Assembly: GCA_049607205.1 (NCBI GenBank)
Contig: JBMYWH010000028.1
Location: forward strand, 1-29,104
Direction: 5' to 3'
Length of the DNA stretch: 29,104 nt
From: JBELHR01 sp049607205
GTDB lineage: Bacteria > Bacteroidota > Bacteroidia > Flavobacteriales > Flavobacteriaceae
The notes under the pieces were generated by a model. That model did not search any database. It was not told the origin of the DNA and saw only the letters and a list, made by a program, of their open reading frames with translations. This document shows positions 23,179 through 29,104 of the stretch, piece by piece. A program made the translations under genes and the position numbers. The stretch's first letter is position 1, and every line of letters begins with the position of its first letter.

Positions 23179-24573
23179 ATGAAATACCGTATAGAAAAAG
23201 ACACAATGGGACCTGTTGAAGTTCCTGCAGATAAATATTGGGGAGCTCAAACTGAACGTTCAAGAAACAACTTTAAGATTGGACCTGAGGCTTCTATGCC
23301 TCACGAGATCATAGAAGGTTTTGCTTACCTCAAAAAGGCAGCAGCTCATGCCAATTGTGAGCTAGGTGTTTTAACAGAAGAAAAAAGAGATTTAATCTCT
23401 GCGGCTTGTGATGAAATTTTAGATGGTAAACACGATGATCAATTTCCTCTAGTAATTTGGCAAACAGGTTCAGGAACTCAATCTAACATGAACTGTAACG
23501 AGGTAATCGCGAACCGTGCTCAAGAATTAGCAGGACGTGTTATCGGTGAAGGAGAAAAGGTTATTCAACCAAATGACGATGTAAATAAAAGTCAGTCATC
23601 AAATGACACCTTCCCTACTGGAATGCATATTGCATGTTATAAAATGGTGATTGAAACGACCATTCCAGGTGTTCAGAAATTAAGAGACACTTTTGCTGCT
23701 AAATCTGAAGAATTTAAAAATGTAGTTAAGATTGGTAGAACCCACCTAATGGATGCTACTCCTTTAACACTAGGTCAAGAGTTCTCAGGATATGTTTCTC
23801 AATTAGATCATGGTCTTAAGGCCTTAAACAATACTTTAGAACACCTTAGTGAACTAGCTCTTGGAGGAACTGCTGTAGGAACTGGATTAAACACACCTGC
23901 GGGCTATGATATCTTAGTGGCGGAAAAAATCGCAGAATTCACAAAACTTCCTTTTATTACGGCTGAAAATAAATTTGAAGCACTTGCAGCCCACGATGCA
24001 ATTGTTGAATCACATGGTGCATTAAAGCAACTTGCCGTTTCCCTAAATAAAATTGCAAATGATATTAGAATGATGGCCTCAGGACCACGTTCTGGAATTG
24101 GTGAATTGATCATTCCTGCTAATGAGCCAGGATCTTCTATTATGCCAGGAAAAGTAAACCCAACTCAATCCGAAGCGATGACTATGGTCTGTGCTCAAGT
24201 TATGGGTAATGATGTTGCCATCACCGTAGGAGGAACTCAAGGACATTACGAACTCAATGTATTCAAACCTGTAATGGCATCTAATTTCTTGGAGTCAGCG
24301 CGATTGATTGGAGACGCTTGTGTATCATTTAACGACAACTGTGCGGTTGGAATTGAACCTAACTCAAAGAGAATTGACGAACTCGTAAACAATTCCCTAA
24401 TGTTAGTCACAGCTTTAAACACCAAAATTGGGTATTATAAAGCTGCTGAAATTGCAAATACTGCACATCAAAATGGGACTACTTTAAAAGAAGAAGCAGT
24501 TCGTTTAGGATATGTAACTGAAGAACAATACGATCAATGGGTTGTACCAGCAAATATGACAGGGAGTCTTTAA
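23179..24573 (+). CDS. fumC: Class II fumarate hydratase
   Basis: The 464-residue enzyme interconverts fumarate and malate in the TCA cycle without an Fe-S cluster. Visible signatures are DTMGPVEVPADKYWGAQTER at the N terminus, WQTGSGTQSNMNCNEVIANR, QSSNDTFPTGMHI, IGRTHLMDATPLTLGQEFSG (catalytic His region) and the superfamily signature GSSIMPGKVNPTQSEA with its mobile-loop serine. The length is that of FumC. ATG 23179 is chosen because MKYRIEKD matches family starts and a promoter element lies just upstream; the frame extends to a GTG at 23098. Two hairpins follow immediately. Confidence 0.96.
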   Translation: MKYRIEKDTMGPVEVPADKYWGAQTERSRNNFKIGPEASMPHEIIEGFAYLKKAAAHANCELGVLTEEKRDLISAACDEILDGKHDDQFPLVIWQTGSGTQSNMNCNEVIANRAQELAGRVIGEGEKVIQPNDDVNKSQSSNDTFPTGMHIACYKMVIETTIPGVQKLRDTFAAKSEEFKNVVKIGRTHLMDATPLTLGQEFSGYVSQLDHGLKALNNTLEHLSELALGGTAVGTGLNTPAGYDILVAEKIAEFTKLPFITAENKFEALAAHDAIVESHGALKQLAVSLNKIANDIRMMASGPRSGIGELIIPANEPGSSIMPGKVNPTQSEAMTMVCAQVMGNDVAITVGGTQGHYELNVFKPVMASNFLESARLIGDACVSFNDNCAVGIEPNSKRIDELVNNSLMLVTALNTKIGYYKAAEIANTAHQNGTTLKEEAVRLGYVTEEQYDQWVVPANMTGSL

Positions 24574-24582
24574 TAAGACTCC
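24563..24582 (+). other. Hairpin straddling the fumC stop codon
   Basis: GGAGTCTT and AAGACTCC form a perfect 8-bp stem with loop TAAT, the first three loop bases being the fumC stop. It lies six bases upstream of the terminator. Confidence 0.5.
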
Positions 24583-24588
24583 TTAAAC

Positions 24589-24622
24589 AAAAAAAACCGC
24601 AAGTTTAACTTGCGGTTTTTTT
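24589..24622. terminator. Terminator of fumC (symmetrical, may act both ways)
   Basis: ACCGCAAGTT/AACTTGCGGT form a stem flanked by a run of A on the left and eight T on the right, directly downstream of fumC. Confidence 0.85.
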
Positions 24623-24673
24623 TATAGGTATCTTCTTAGCTAGTATAGCAGTATACAAGAATTACATGGAATC

Positions 24674-24702
24674 ATAAAAAAATCTCCTGTAAACAAGAGA
24701 TT
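24674..24702 (-). terminator. Terminator of the L31 gene
   Basis: On the minus strand AATCTC and GAGATT bracket a 10-base loop and are followed by seven T. It lies about 55 bases beyond the L31 stop. Confidence 0.65.
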
Positions 24703-24721
24703 CTTAATTTGCCATATAAAT

Positions 24722-24741
24722 CTAGGTATCGAGATACCTAG
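24722..24741. repeat. 20-bp dyad (9-bp arms, 2-bp spacer)
   Basis: CTAGGTATC-GA-GATACCTAG is a perfect dyad in the 3' untranslated stretch of the L31 gene. The 2-base spacer is too short for a good hairpin loop, which suggests a protein site rather than RNA structure, but no role is known. Confidence 0.4.
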
Positions 24742-24757
24742 TATATCTTGAAACGAA

Positions 24758-25009
24758 TTACTTCTTAAATTTAGCGTATTTCGTTTTGAACTTGTCAATA
24801 CGACCTGCTGTATCTACCAATTTAGATTTACCTGTGTAGAATGGGTGAGATGTTCTAGAAATCTCTAATTTGAATAGTGGATACTCAGCACCATCAACTT
24901 CGATAGTTTCTTTTGTATCAGCTGTAGAACGCGTTAAAAACACATCTCCATTTGACATATCTTTGAAAGCTACCATTCTGTAATTCTCTGGATGTATACC
25001 TTTTTTCAT
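24758..25009 (-). CDS. rpmE2: 50S ribosomal protein L31 type B
   Basis: The 83-residue protein has the type B L31 pattern: MKKGIHPENYRMVAFKDMSN, FLTRSTA, EISRTSHPFYTGK and a C terminus with GRIDKFKTKYAK. It lacks the CxxC cysteines of the zinc-binding type A form and is also longer than type A (about 70 residues), both as expected for type B. It binds the large subunit near the central protuberance. It has its own consensus promoter and terminator. Whether the genome also carries a type A paralogue cannot be seen. Confidence 0.95.
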   Translation of the reverse strand: MKKGIHPENYRMVAFKDMSNGDVFLTRSTADTKETIEVDGAEYPLFKLEISRTSHPFYTGKSKLVDTAGRIDKFKTKYAKFKK

Positions 25010-25048
25010 CTTAACTCGCTTTTAAATCTTGTTTTATTTTTGAGACTG

Positions 25049-25078
25049 CAAATTTAACCATAATTTTGAAATTACAAA
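25049..25078 (-). promoter_or_regulatory. Promoter of the L31 gene
   Basis: On the minus strand TTTG (25078-25075), 18 bases, then TAAATTTG (25056-25049) match both boxes of the Bacteroidota promoter. It interleaves with the promoter facing the other way. Confidence 0.7.
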
Positions 25079-25098
25079 CAATTAAATAAGTTAATTTG
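25065..25098 (+). promoter_or_regulatory. Candidate promoter of the glutaminyl cyclase operon
   Basis: TTTG (25065-25068), 22 bases, then TTAATTTG (25091-25098) fit the two-box promoter with one deviation in the -7 element. This places the transcript start near 25105 and supports ATG 25129 over the TTG at 25096. Confidence 0.5.
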
Positions 25099-25128
25099 AA
25101 AATAATATCTAAAATCAACCATTTTTTC

Positions 25129-26160
25129 ATGATGAAAACTACTTTTCAAATCATAATTGCTGTAAGCTTGGTTTTGAGCTCTTGTCAATCTGACTACAAA
25201 TTTACTTTGAAATCTCCTAAAAAGATTCAAATTAACAAAACATTAATTCTAGAAGTCAACGAAGCCCATGACCTACCTGTAGACTCTGTAAAATATTCTA
25301 TTGACAACAAGCACTACCAAGGAACAGCTTTAACTCAGGAGTTTGACTTGAGTACTTTCAAGCTCGGAAAACACGTAATTACAGCTTTAGTGTTTGCGGA
25401 CAACAAAACAAAAAAGTTATATCAAGAAATTTACTTTTTGAGCGACTCAGCTTTTGAAATATACGATTATGAGATCATCAACACTTATCCCCATGATGCG
25501 GAAGCGTTTACCCAAGGCCTTGAATACCACAACGGCTATTTATACGAAACTACTGGACAACACGGAGAGTCAAGTCTTAGAAAAGTAGAGTTGAAGACAG
25601 GAAAAGTAGTGCAACAGGTTGACCTAGATGAGAAATATTTCGGAGAAGGAATGACCATCTTCAATGATGAGATCAACTTTCTAACCTGGAGATCTCAAAT
25701 CGGAATGATTTATGACTTAGAAACCTTTGAACTTAAAGGAACCTTTGACTATGGAAACTCCAAAGAAGGATGGGGACTGACCCATGATGGAACCCATTTA
25801 ATTAAATCAGATGGGACTGAGCGCTTGTATTTCTTAGACCCTGTAAGTAGAAAAGAACTTAGTTATATTGAAGCCTATACCAATACAAGAAAGGCAGAGC
25901 AACTCAATGAATTAGAATATGTAGAAGGGTTTATCTACGCGAATATCTGGCAACGCAATAGCATTGTCATAGTCGAACCCAGTAAAGGTGCAATCGTAGG
26001 GATTGCAGATTTAAGTGGCTTGAAAAAAATGATAAACAGCAGTGCAGATCCCGATCAAGTTCTCAATGGAATAGCCTATGATAAAAAAGGTGATCGATTA
26101 TTCGTTACCGGAAAAAACTGGAATAAATTATTTGAAATCGAATTGATAAAAAGAGATTAA
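25129..26160 (+). CDS. Glutaminyl-peptide cyclotransferase lipoprotein
   Basis: The 343-residue protein has a lipoprotein signal (TTFQIIIAVSLVLSSC, lipid-anchored Cys19). An N-terminal beta-rich region of about 100 residues precedes a beta-propeller of the bacterial/plant glutamine cyclotransferase type: AFTQGLEYHNGYLYETTGQH, FGEGMTIF, EGWGLTHDGTHLIKSDGTE, LNELEYVEGFIYANIW and NGIAYDKKG. The enzyme cyclises N-terminal Gln to pyroglutamate on exported proteins. Many exported proteins in Bacteroidota have Gln right after the signal peptide, as do four proteins in this window, so the substrates fit. ATG 25129 is preferred (25132 also possible). It is the first gene of a four-gene unit. Confidence 0.9.
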   Translation: MMKTTFQIIIAVSLVLSSCQSDYKFTLKSPKKIQINKTLILEVNEAHDLPVDSVKYSIDNKHYQGTALTQEFDLSTFKLGKHVITALVFADNKTKKLYQEIYFLSDSAFEIYDYEIINTYPHDAEAFTQGLEYHNGYLYETTGQHGESSLRKVELKTGKVVQQVDLDEKYFGEGMTIFNDEINFLTWRSQIGMIYDLETFELKGTFDYGNSKEGWGLTHDGTHLIKSDGTERLYFLDPVSRKELSYIEAYTNTRKAEQLNELEYVEGFIYANIWQRNSIVIVEPSKGAIVGIADLSGLKKMINSSADPDQVLNGIAYDKKGDRLFVTGKNWNKLFEIELIKRD

Positions 26161-26161
26161 T

Positions 26162-26845
26162 ATGGAGAGAGTTATCATCAGCGGAATAAGTAGAGGAATA
26201 GGGTTTGAATTGATTAAACTCTTTTCAAAAGAATCTATTGAAGTTATTGGTTTATCGAGAAATCTAGAACCATTGAAACAGCTCAATCTACCAGAAAACG
26301 TTAAACTTTTAGAATTTGACCTCACAAAAGAGGAGAGCTTTCAGACTCTTGGTGCATTACTCAAAGAGGGTGGAATGTATCAAACAGGTTTGATTCACAA
26401 CGCCGGATCCCTTGTGAACAAAGCCTTTGAAGAAATTAGTTCTGAGGAGTTTTTAAGAGTATATCAAGTGAATGTTTTGGGCCAAGCCCGACTCACTCAA
26501 ACCGTATTACCGTATATGAAAATCAATTCTCATGTGGTAAATATAAGCTCTATGGGAGGTATTCAGGGAAGCATGAAATTCCCAGGTCTAGCCGCCTATT
26601 CTTCTGCAAAAGGAGCTTCTATTACCTTAAACGAACTACTAGCGGAAGAATACAAAGAGCGTCAAATTGCTTTTAACTCTTTAGCGCTTGGTGCGGTACA
26701 AACCGAAATGTTAGAAGAAGCGTTCCCAGGCTATAAGGCTCCTACTAGTGCTTTAGAAATGGCTCACTATATCAAAGAATTCACCATGAATTCAAATCGA
26801 TATTACAATGGTAAAACACTTCAAGTTTCTAGTACAACACCATAA
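26162..26845 (+). CDS. Short-chain dehydrogenase/reductase (SDR)
   Basis: The 227-residue classical SDR has the cofactor-binding GISRGIG (8-14) and the stabilising IHNAGSL (78-84). The catalytic set is Ser130 in NISSMGG, Tyr146 and Lys150 in YSSAKGAS. The arginine in LSRN after the second strand hints at NADP preference, but this is weak. The substrate is unknown. It starts two bases after the glutaminyl cyclase stop and is followed after 3 bp by the SprT-like gene, so cotranscription is nearly certain although no functional link is apparent. Confidence 0.88.
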   Translation: MERVIISGISRGIGFELIKLFSKESIEVIGLSRNLEPLKQLNLPENVKLLEFDLTKEESFQTLGALLKEGGMYQTGLIHNAGSLVNKAFEEISSEEFLRVYQVNVLGQARLTQTVLPYMKINSHVVNISSMGGIQGSMKFPGLAAYSSAKGASITLNELLAEEYKERQIAFNSLALGAVQTEMLEEAFPGYKAPTSALEMAHYIKEFTMNSNRYYNGKTLQVSSTTP

Positions 26846-26848
26846 TTC

Positions 26849-27448
26849 ATGCAGGACCGTCTTCTAGAGTATATCCCTCAAGGTTCATCGGACTATGTGC
26901 TGGATTTAATAAAACGAGAATCTTTTATTCTCAAGATTGTCTCAGAGCGCAAAACTAAGCATGGAGATTTCAGGGTTCTCAAATCAGGAGAATGTCAAAT
27001 TACAGTGAATGACAACCTTCACTCCTACCAATTTTTGCTCACCCTAATTCATGAAATTGCTCATTATATGGCCTATAAAAATTACGGCCATCAAATAAAA
27101 GCACATGGAATTGAATGGAAACTCTCTTTTCAAAAACTAATGCTTCCTTTATTAAACCCTCAAGTATTTCCTAAGGAATTGCTACCCTACCTGGCAAATT
27201 ACCTAAGAAATCCTAAAGCGAGTACGGATAGTGATTTCAAATTAGCCGAGGTTTTACTATCTTATGGCGATCAAAAGGAGGTATTAAGAGTAAATATGCT
27301 CCAAGAAAACGCTAAATTTGAATACAATAGTCATATATTTCAAAAACTACACAAAAGGCGGACTCGAATTTTATGTAAACGACTCAAAGATGGAAAGTCA
27401 TTTTTGTTCAGTCCTAACACCCCAATAAACCAAGTCCCTAATTCATAA
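26849..27448 (+). CDS. SprT-like zinc metallopeptidase domain protein
   Basis: The 199-residue protein has the SprT-like zincin motif LIHEIAHYMAYKNYGHQIKA (67-86), with HEIAH (His68, Glu69, His72) and a likely third ligand His86 in AHGIEWK. The C-terminal part (RRTRILCKRLKDGKSFLFSP) resembles the small domain following the protease in this family, but only one cysteine remains, so the usual zinc ribbon is degenerate. SprT-like proteins are related to the Spartan DNA-protein crosslink proteases; the bacterial role is not established. It lies in the middle of the four-gene unit. Confidence 0.85.
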   Translation: MQDRLLEYIPQGSSDYVLDLIKRESFILKIVSERKTKHGDFRVLKSGECQITVNDNLHSYQFLLTLIHEIAHYMAYKNYGHQIKAHGIEWKLSFQKLMLPLLNPQVFPKELLPYLANYLRNPKASTDSDFKLAEVLLSYGDQKEVLRVNMLQENAKFEYNSHIFQKLHKRRTRILCKRLKDGKSFLFSPNTPINQVPNS

Positions 27449-27450
27449 AA

Positions 27451-28911
27451 ATGGAAGAAAATCAAAACTCAACAGAAGCCACAGAAAATCAAAACCAAGC
27501 CTCACAGGATCAAAACCCTGAAAAAATCGAACACAAAAGTATTTTATTAGGTGCTATACGTGACTTTTTTACGGGCCTCAAGAACTTCTTAGTTGAACTA
27601 CTTGATTTAAGAGATGGAACCGACATTCCTGAAACTATAGATAAAATCAAAGATGGTATTCAGGTGAAGAGTCATACCGCATGGATTCTTATATTTTCGA
27701 TATTTATTGCCTCTATTGGATTGAATGTAAGCTCAACTGCTGTGGTTATCGGAGCCATGCTTATCTCCCCGCTAATGGGACCTATTCTCGGAGTAGGGCT
27801 ATCAGTTGGTACCAATGATATAGATACTTTAAGACTTTCCCTGAAAAATTTAGGAACCATGGTTGGGCTAAGTATAGTTTCTTCCTTTTTATTTTTCTCA
27901 ATTCCCTTATTTCAAGAAGAGACTCCTGAAATTCTAGCAAGGACTAAACCTGATATTAGAGATGTACTCATTGCAATTAGTGGTGGACTCGCTTTAATCG
28001 TGGCTCTAAGCCGTCGAAAAGAACTTACCAATACCATTGCAGGTATCGCCATCGCAACGGCTTTAATGCCGCCTCTATGTACGGCTGGTTATGGACTTGC
28101 TGTATGGAATTTGGAGTATTTTGGTGGAGCCATGTTTTTATTTACAATTAACGCCTTATTTATAGCCATTGCTACCTTTGGTGTTGTGAAATTTCTAAAT
28201 TTCCCAGTGGTTCGCTATTTGAATTCTAACAGTAGAAAAAGAATCTCTCAAGTAGTTTCTTTTATCTCTGTAATTATCATCGCAGGGAGTGTTTATCAGT
28301 TTTACGTGCTTTTTGAAGAGAACCAATTCAAAGCCAGTGCTGAAAAGTTCGTAGAAGCCTTACAGAAAGATACGGGGGTAGGGATTATCAAGAAAGACAT
28401 CACTTATAAAGACAAGCAAATTAATCTGGCCATTTTAGGAAAAAACCTAGACGGAAATGAAAGAGAAAAATGGAACAACAGGTTAGAAGAATATGGCATT
28501 CCTGGAGCCACTTTAAAAATTGACCAAGACAATCAAGCTTCAAAACTATTAGATAAGATTCAAACTTTAGAAAACCTATATACTAGAAATCAAACCTATT
28601 TAAGTTTAAAAGAAGAGTCTATTAAAGACAAGGAGACTAAGATTAGCCAACTGACCAACCTAGTTGACTATTACAAAAGTCAACAAATTCCTTTTCTACA
28701 AGTTTCTAAAGAAGCTAAAATAAATAACCCGGGACTTAGTCAAATCGCATTTGCCCGAAAAATCTCAAGCAATTTTGATGGAGTCATTGATACGATCCCT
28801 TATTTCCAAGTACAATGGAAAGATAGCATTCAAAATGTTCCCCAAAAGGAACTCAGACTTCAGGCCTGGCTAAAAACCCGATTAAATTTAGACACTTTAG
28901 TCATTGAGTAA
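27451..28911 (+). CDS. DUF389 domain-containing membrane protein
   Basis: The 486-residue protein starts with a Gln/Asn/Glu-rich hydrophilic leader (about 1-30). The DUF389 membrane core follows: HTAWILIFSIFIASIGLNVS, STAVVIGAMLISPLMGPILG, a KNLGTMVGLSIVSSFLFFSI helix, ALIVALSRRKE, and GIAIATALMPPLCTAGYGLA, which holds the conserved MPPLC loop. After the last membrane helix (VVSFISVIIIAGSVYQFYVL) comes a soluble domain of about 200 residues with a coiled-coil-like stretch (LKEESIKDKETKISQLTNLV). DUF389 proteins are of unknown function, sometimes described as transporter-like. It ends the unit, 3 bp after the SprT-like gene and followed by a terminator. Confidence 0.9.
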   Translation: MEENQNSTEATENQNQASQDQNPEKIEHKSILLGAIRDFFTGLKNFLVELLDLRDGTDIPETIDKIKDGIQVKSHTAWILIFSIFIASIGLNVSSTAVVIGAMLISPLMGPILGVGLSVGTNDIDTLRLSLKNLGTMVGLSIVSSFLFFSIPLFQEETPEILARTKPDIRDVLIAISGGLALIVALSRRKELTNTIAGIAIATALMPPLCTAGYGLAVWNLEYFGGAMFLFTINALFIAIATFGVVKFLNFPVVRYLNSNSRKRISQVVSFISVIIIAGSVYQFYVLFEENQFKASAEKFVEALQKDTGVGIIKKDITYKDKQINLAILGKNLDGNEREKWNNRLEEYGIPGATLKIDQDNQASKLLDKIQTLENLYTRNQTYLSLKEESIKDKETKISQLTNLVDYYKSQQIPFLQVSKEAKINNPGLSQIAFARKISSNFDGVIDTIPYFQVQWKDSIQNVPQKELRLQAWLKTRLNLDTLVIE

Positions 28912-28930
28912 ACCAGAACTCTAGTAAAAC

Positions 28931-28966
28931 AAAAAAGCCTCATAAGTTATCTTATGAGGCTTTTTT
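28931..28966. terminator. Bidirectional terminator (DUF389 operon / tRNA operon)
   Basis: AGCCTCATAAG and CTTATGAGGCT form a perfect stem around TTAT, flanked by six A and six T. It lies 20 bp after the DUF389 stop and directly after the 3' end of tRNA-Lys on the other strand. Confidence 0.85.
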
Positions 28967-28967
28967 G

Positions 28968-29040
28968 TGACCGGGCTGGGGCTCGAACCCAGGACCCTCT
29001 CCTTAAAAGGGAGATGCTCTACCAACTGAGCTACCCGGTC
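28968..29040 (-). tRNA. tRNA-Lys (anticodon UUU)
   Basis: On the minus strand the 73-base sequence folds as a cloverleaf. Acceptor GACCGGG pairs with CCCGGTC, the D arm is GCTCAGTTGGTAGAGC, and the anticodon stem CTCCC/GGGAG encloses the loop around TTT. The T arm is CTGGG TTCGAGC CCCAG, and the discriminator base is A. CCA is not encoded. It lies 10 bases after tRNA-Tyr. Confidence 0.95.
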
Positions 29041-29050
29041 TTAAAAAATG

Positions 29051-29104
29051 TGGTGAGAGTAGGATTCGAACCTACGAAGCTTGCGCAACAGATTTACAGT
29101 CTGC
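29051..29104 (-). tRNA. tRNA-Tyr (anticodon GUA), 3' part
   Basis: The minus strand shows an anticodon stem CAGA/TCTG with the loop CTGTAAA (anticodon GTA). A long variable arm (TTGCGCAAGCTTC) typical of class II tRNAs, a T arm GTAGG TTCGAAT CCTAC and the 3' acceptor strand follow. The 5' half is beyond the right edge. Confidence 0.9.

Noticed and set aside
1..29104. CRISPR array, prophage, integron or toxin-antitoxin module
   Set aside because: No spaced repeat array, integrase, phage structural gene or recognisable toxin/antitoxin pair was seen on either strand. The only mobile element is the insertion sequence at the left edge.

Overview
This AT-rich window looks like chromosome from a member of the Bacteroidota, most likely order Flavobacteriales. 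The pointers are promoters of the TAnnTTTG type with an upstream TTG/TTTG box, families concentrated in that phylum (2TM-domain proteins, DUF5117/DUF4953-type metalloprotease, TonB receptor with OMP_b-brl_3 barrel, DUF2141, ISAon1-like transposase), weak Shine-Dalgarno signals, and tRNA genes without encoded CCA. No genus is claimed. Coding density is very high: no gene-free stretch exceeds about 200 bp once an overlooked 51-residue membrane protein (22841-22996) is counted. There is no rRNA, CRISPR array, prophage or replication origin.

Layout. 1-599: the right end of an ISL3/ISAon1-type insertion sequence, stopping at the 3' end of a small outer-membrane barrel gene. 599-2761: barrel protein, rhomboid protease, LpxL-like acyltransferase. 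2751-7543 (minus): a PLP enzyme downstream of phosphoglucosamine mutase, then ribosomal protein S1 with its own consensus promoter, a possible structured leader and a terminator. 7713-8411: a methyltransferase. 8408-11508 (minus): a signalling operon of DUF2141 protein, LytS-type histidine kinase fused to a 2TM domain, two more 2TM proteins and a LytTR response regulator. Divergent from it at 11665-12803 are an ECF sigma factor and a four-helix membrane protein. The gap between the two units holds two near-identical 12-bp direct repeats exactly 21 bp apart, the geometry of a LytTR-family binding site. 12800-14476 (minus): secreted MsrA and a threonine aldolase. 14534-17986 (minus): a metzincin-like metalloprotease followed by two lipoproteins, one of which is the C-terminal part of a PL7 alginate-lyase fold without its first catalytic motif.

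18061-20119: translationally coupled prfB, HAD phosphatase and ArsC-like protein. 20267-22744: TonB-dependent receptor. 23179-24573: fumarase C. 24758-25009 (minus): L31 type B. 25129-28911: a tight four-gene unit (glutaminyl cyclase lipoprotein, SDR, SprT-like protein, DUF389 membrane protein), followed by a terminator shared with a minus-strand tRNA-Tyr/tRNA-Lys pair at the right edge.

Most genes are housekeeping or envelope functions. The part most likely to be an under-described system is the DUF2141/kinase-2TM/2TM/2TM/LytTR operon with its divergent sigma-factor unit and shared direct-repeat site. All function calls rest on motif recognition by reading; no database search was run.
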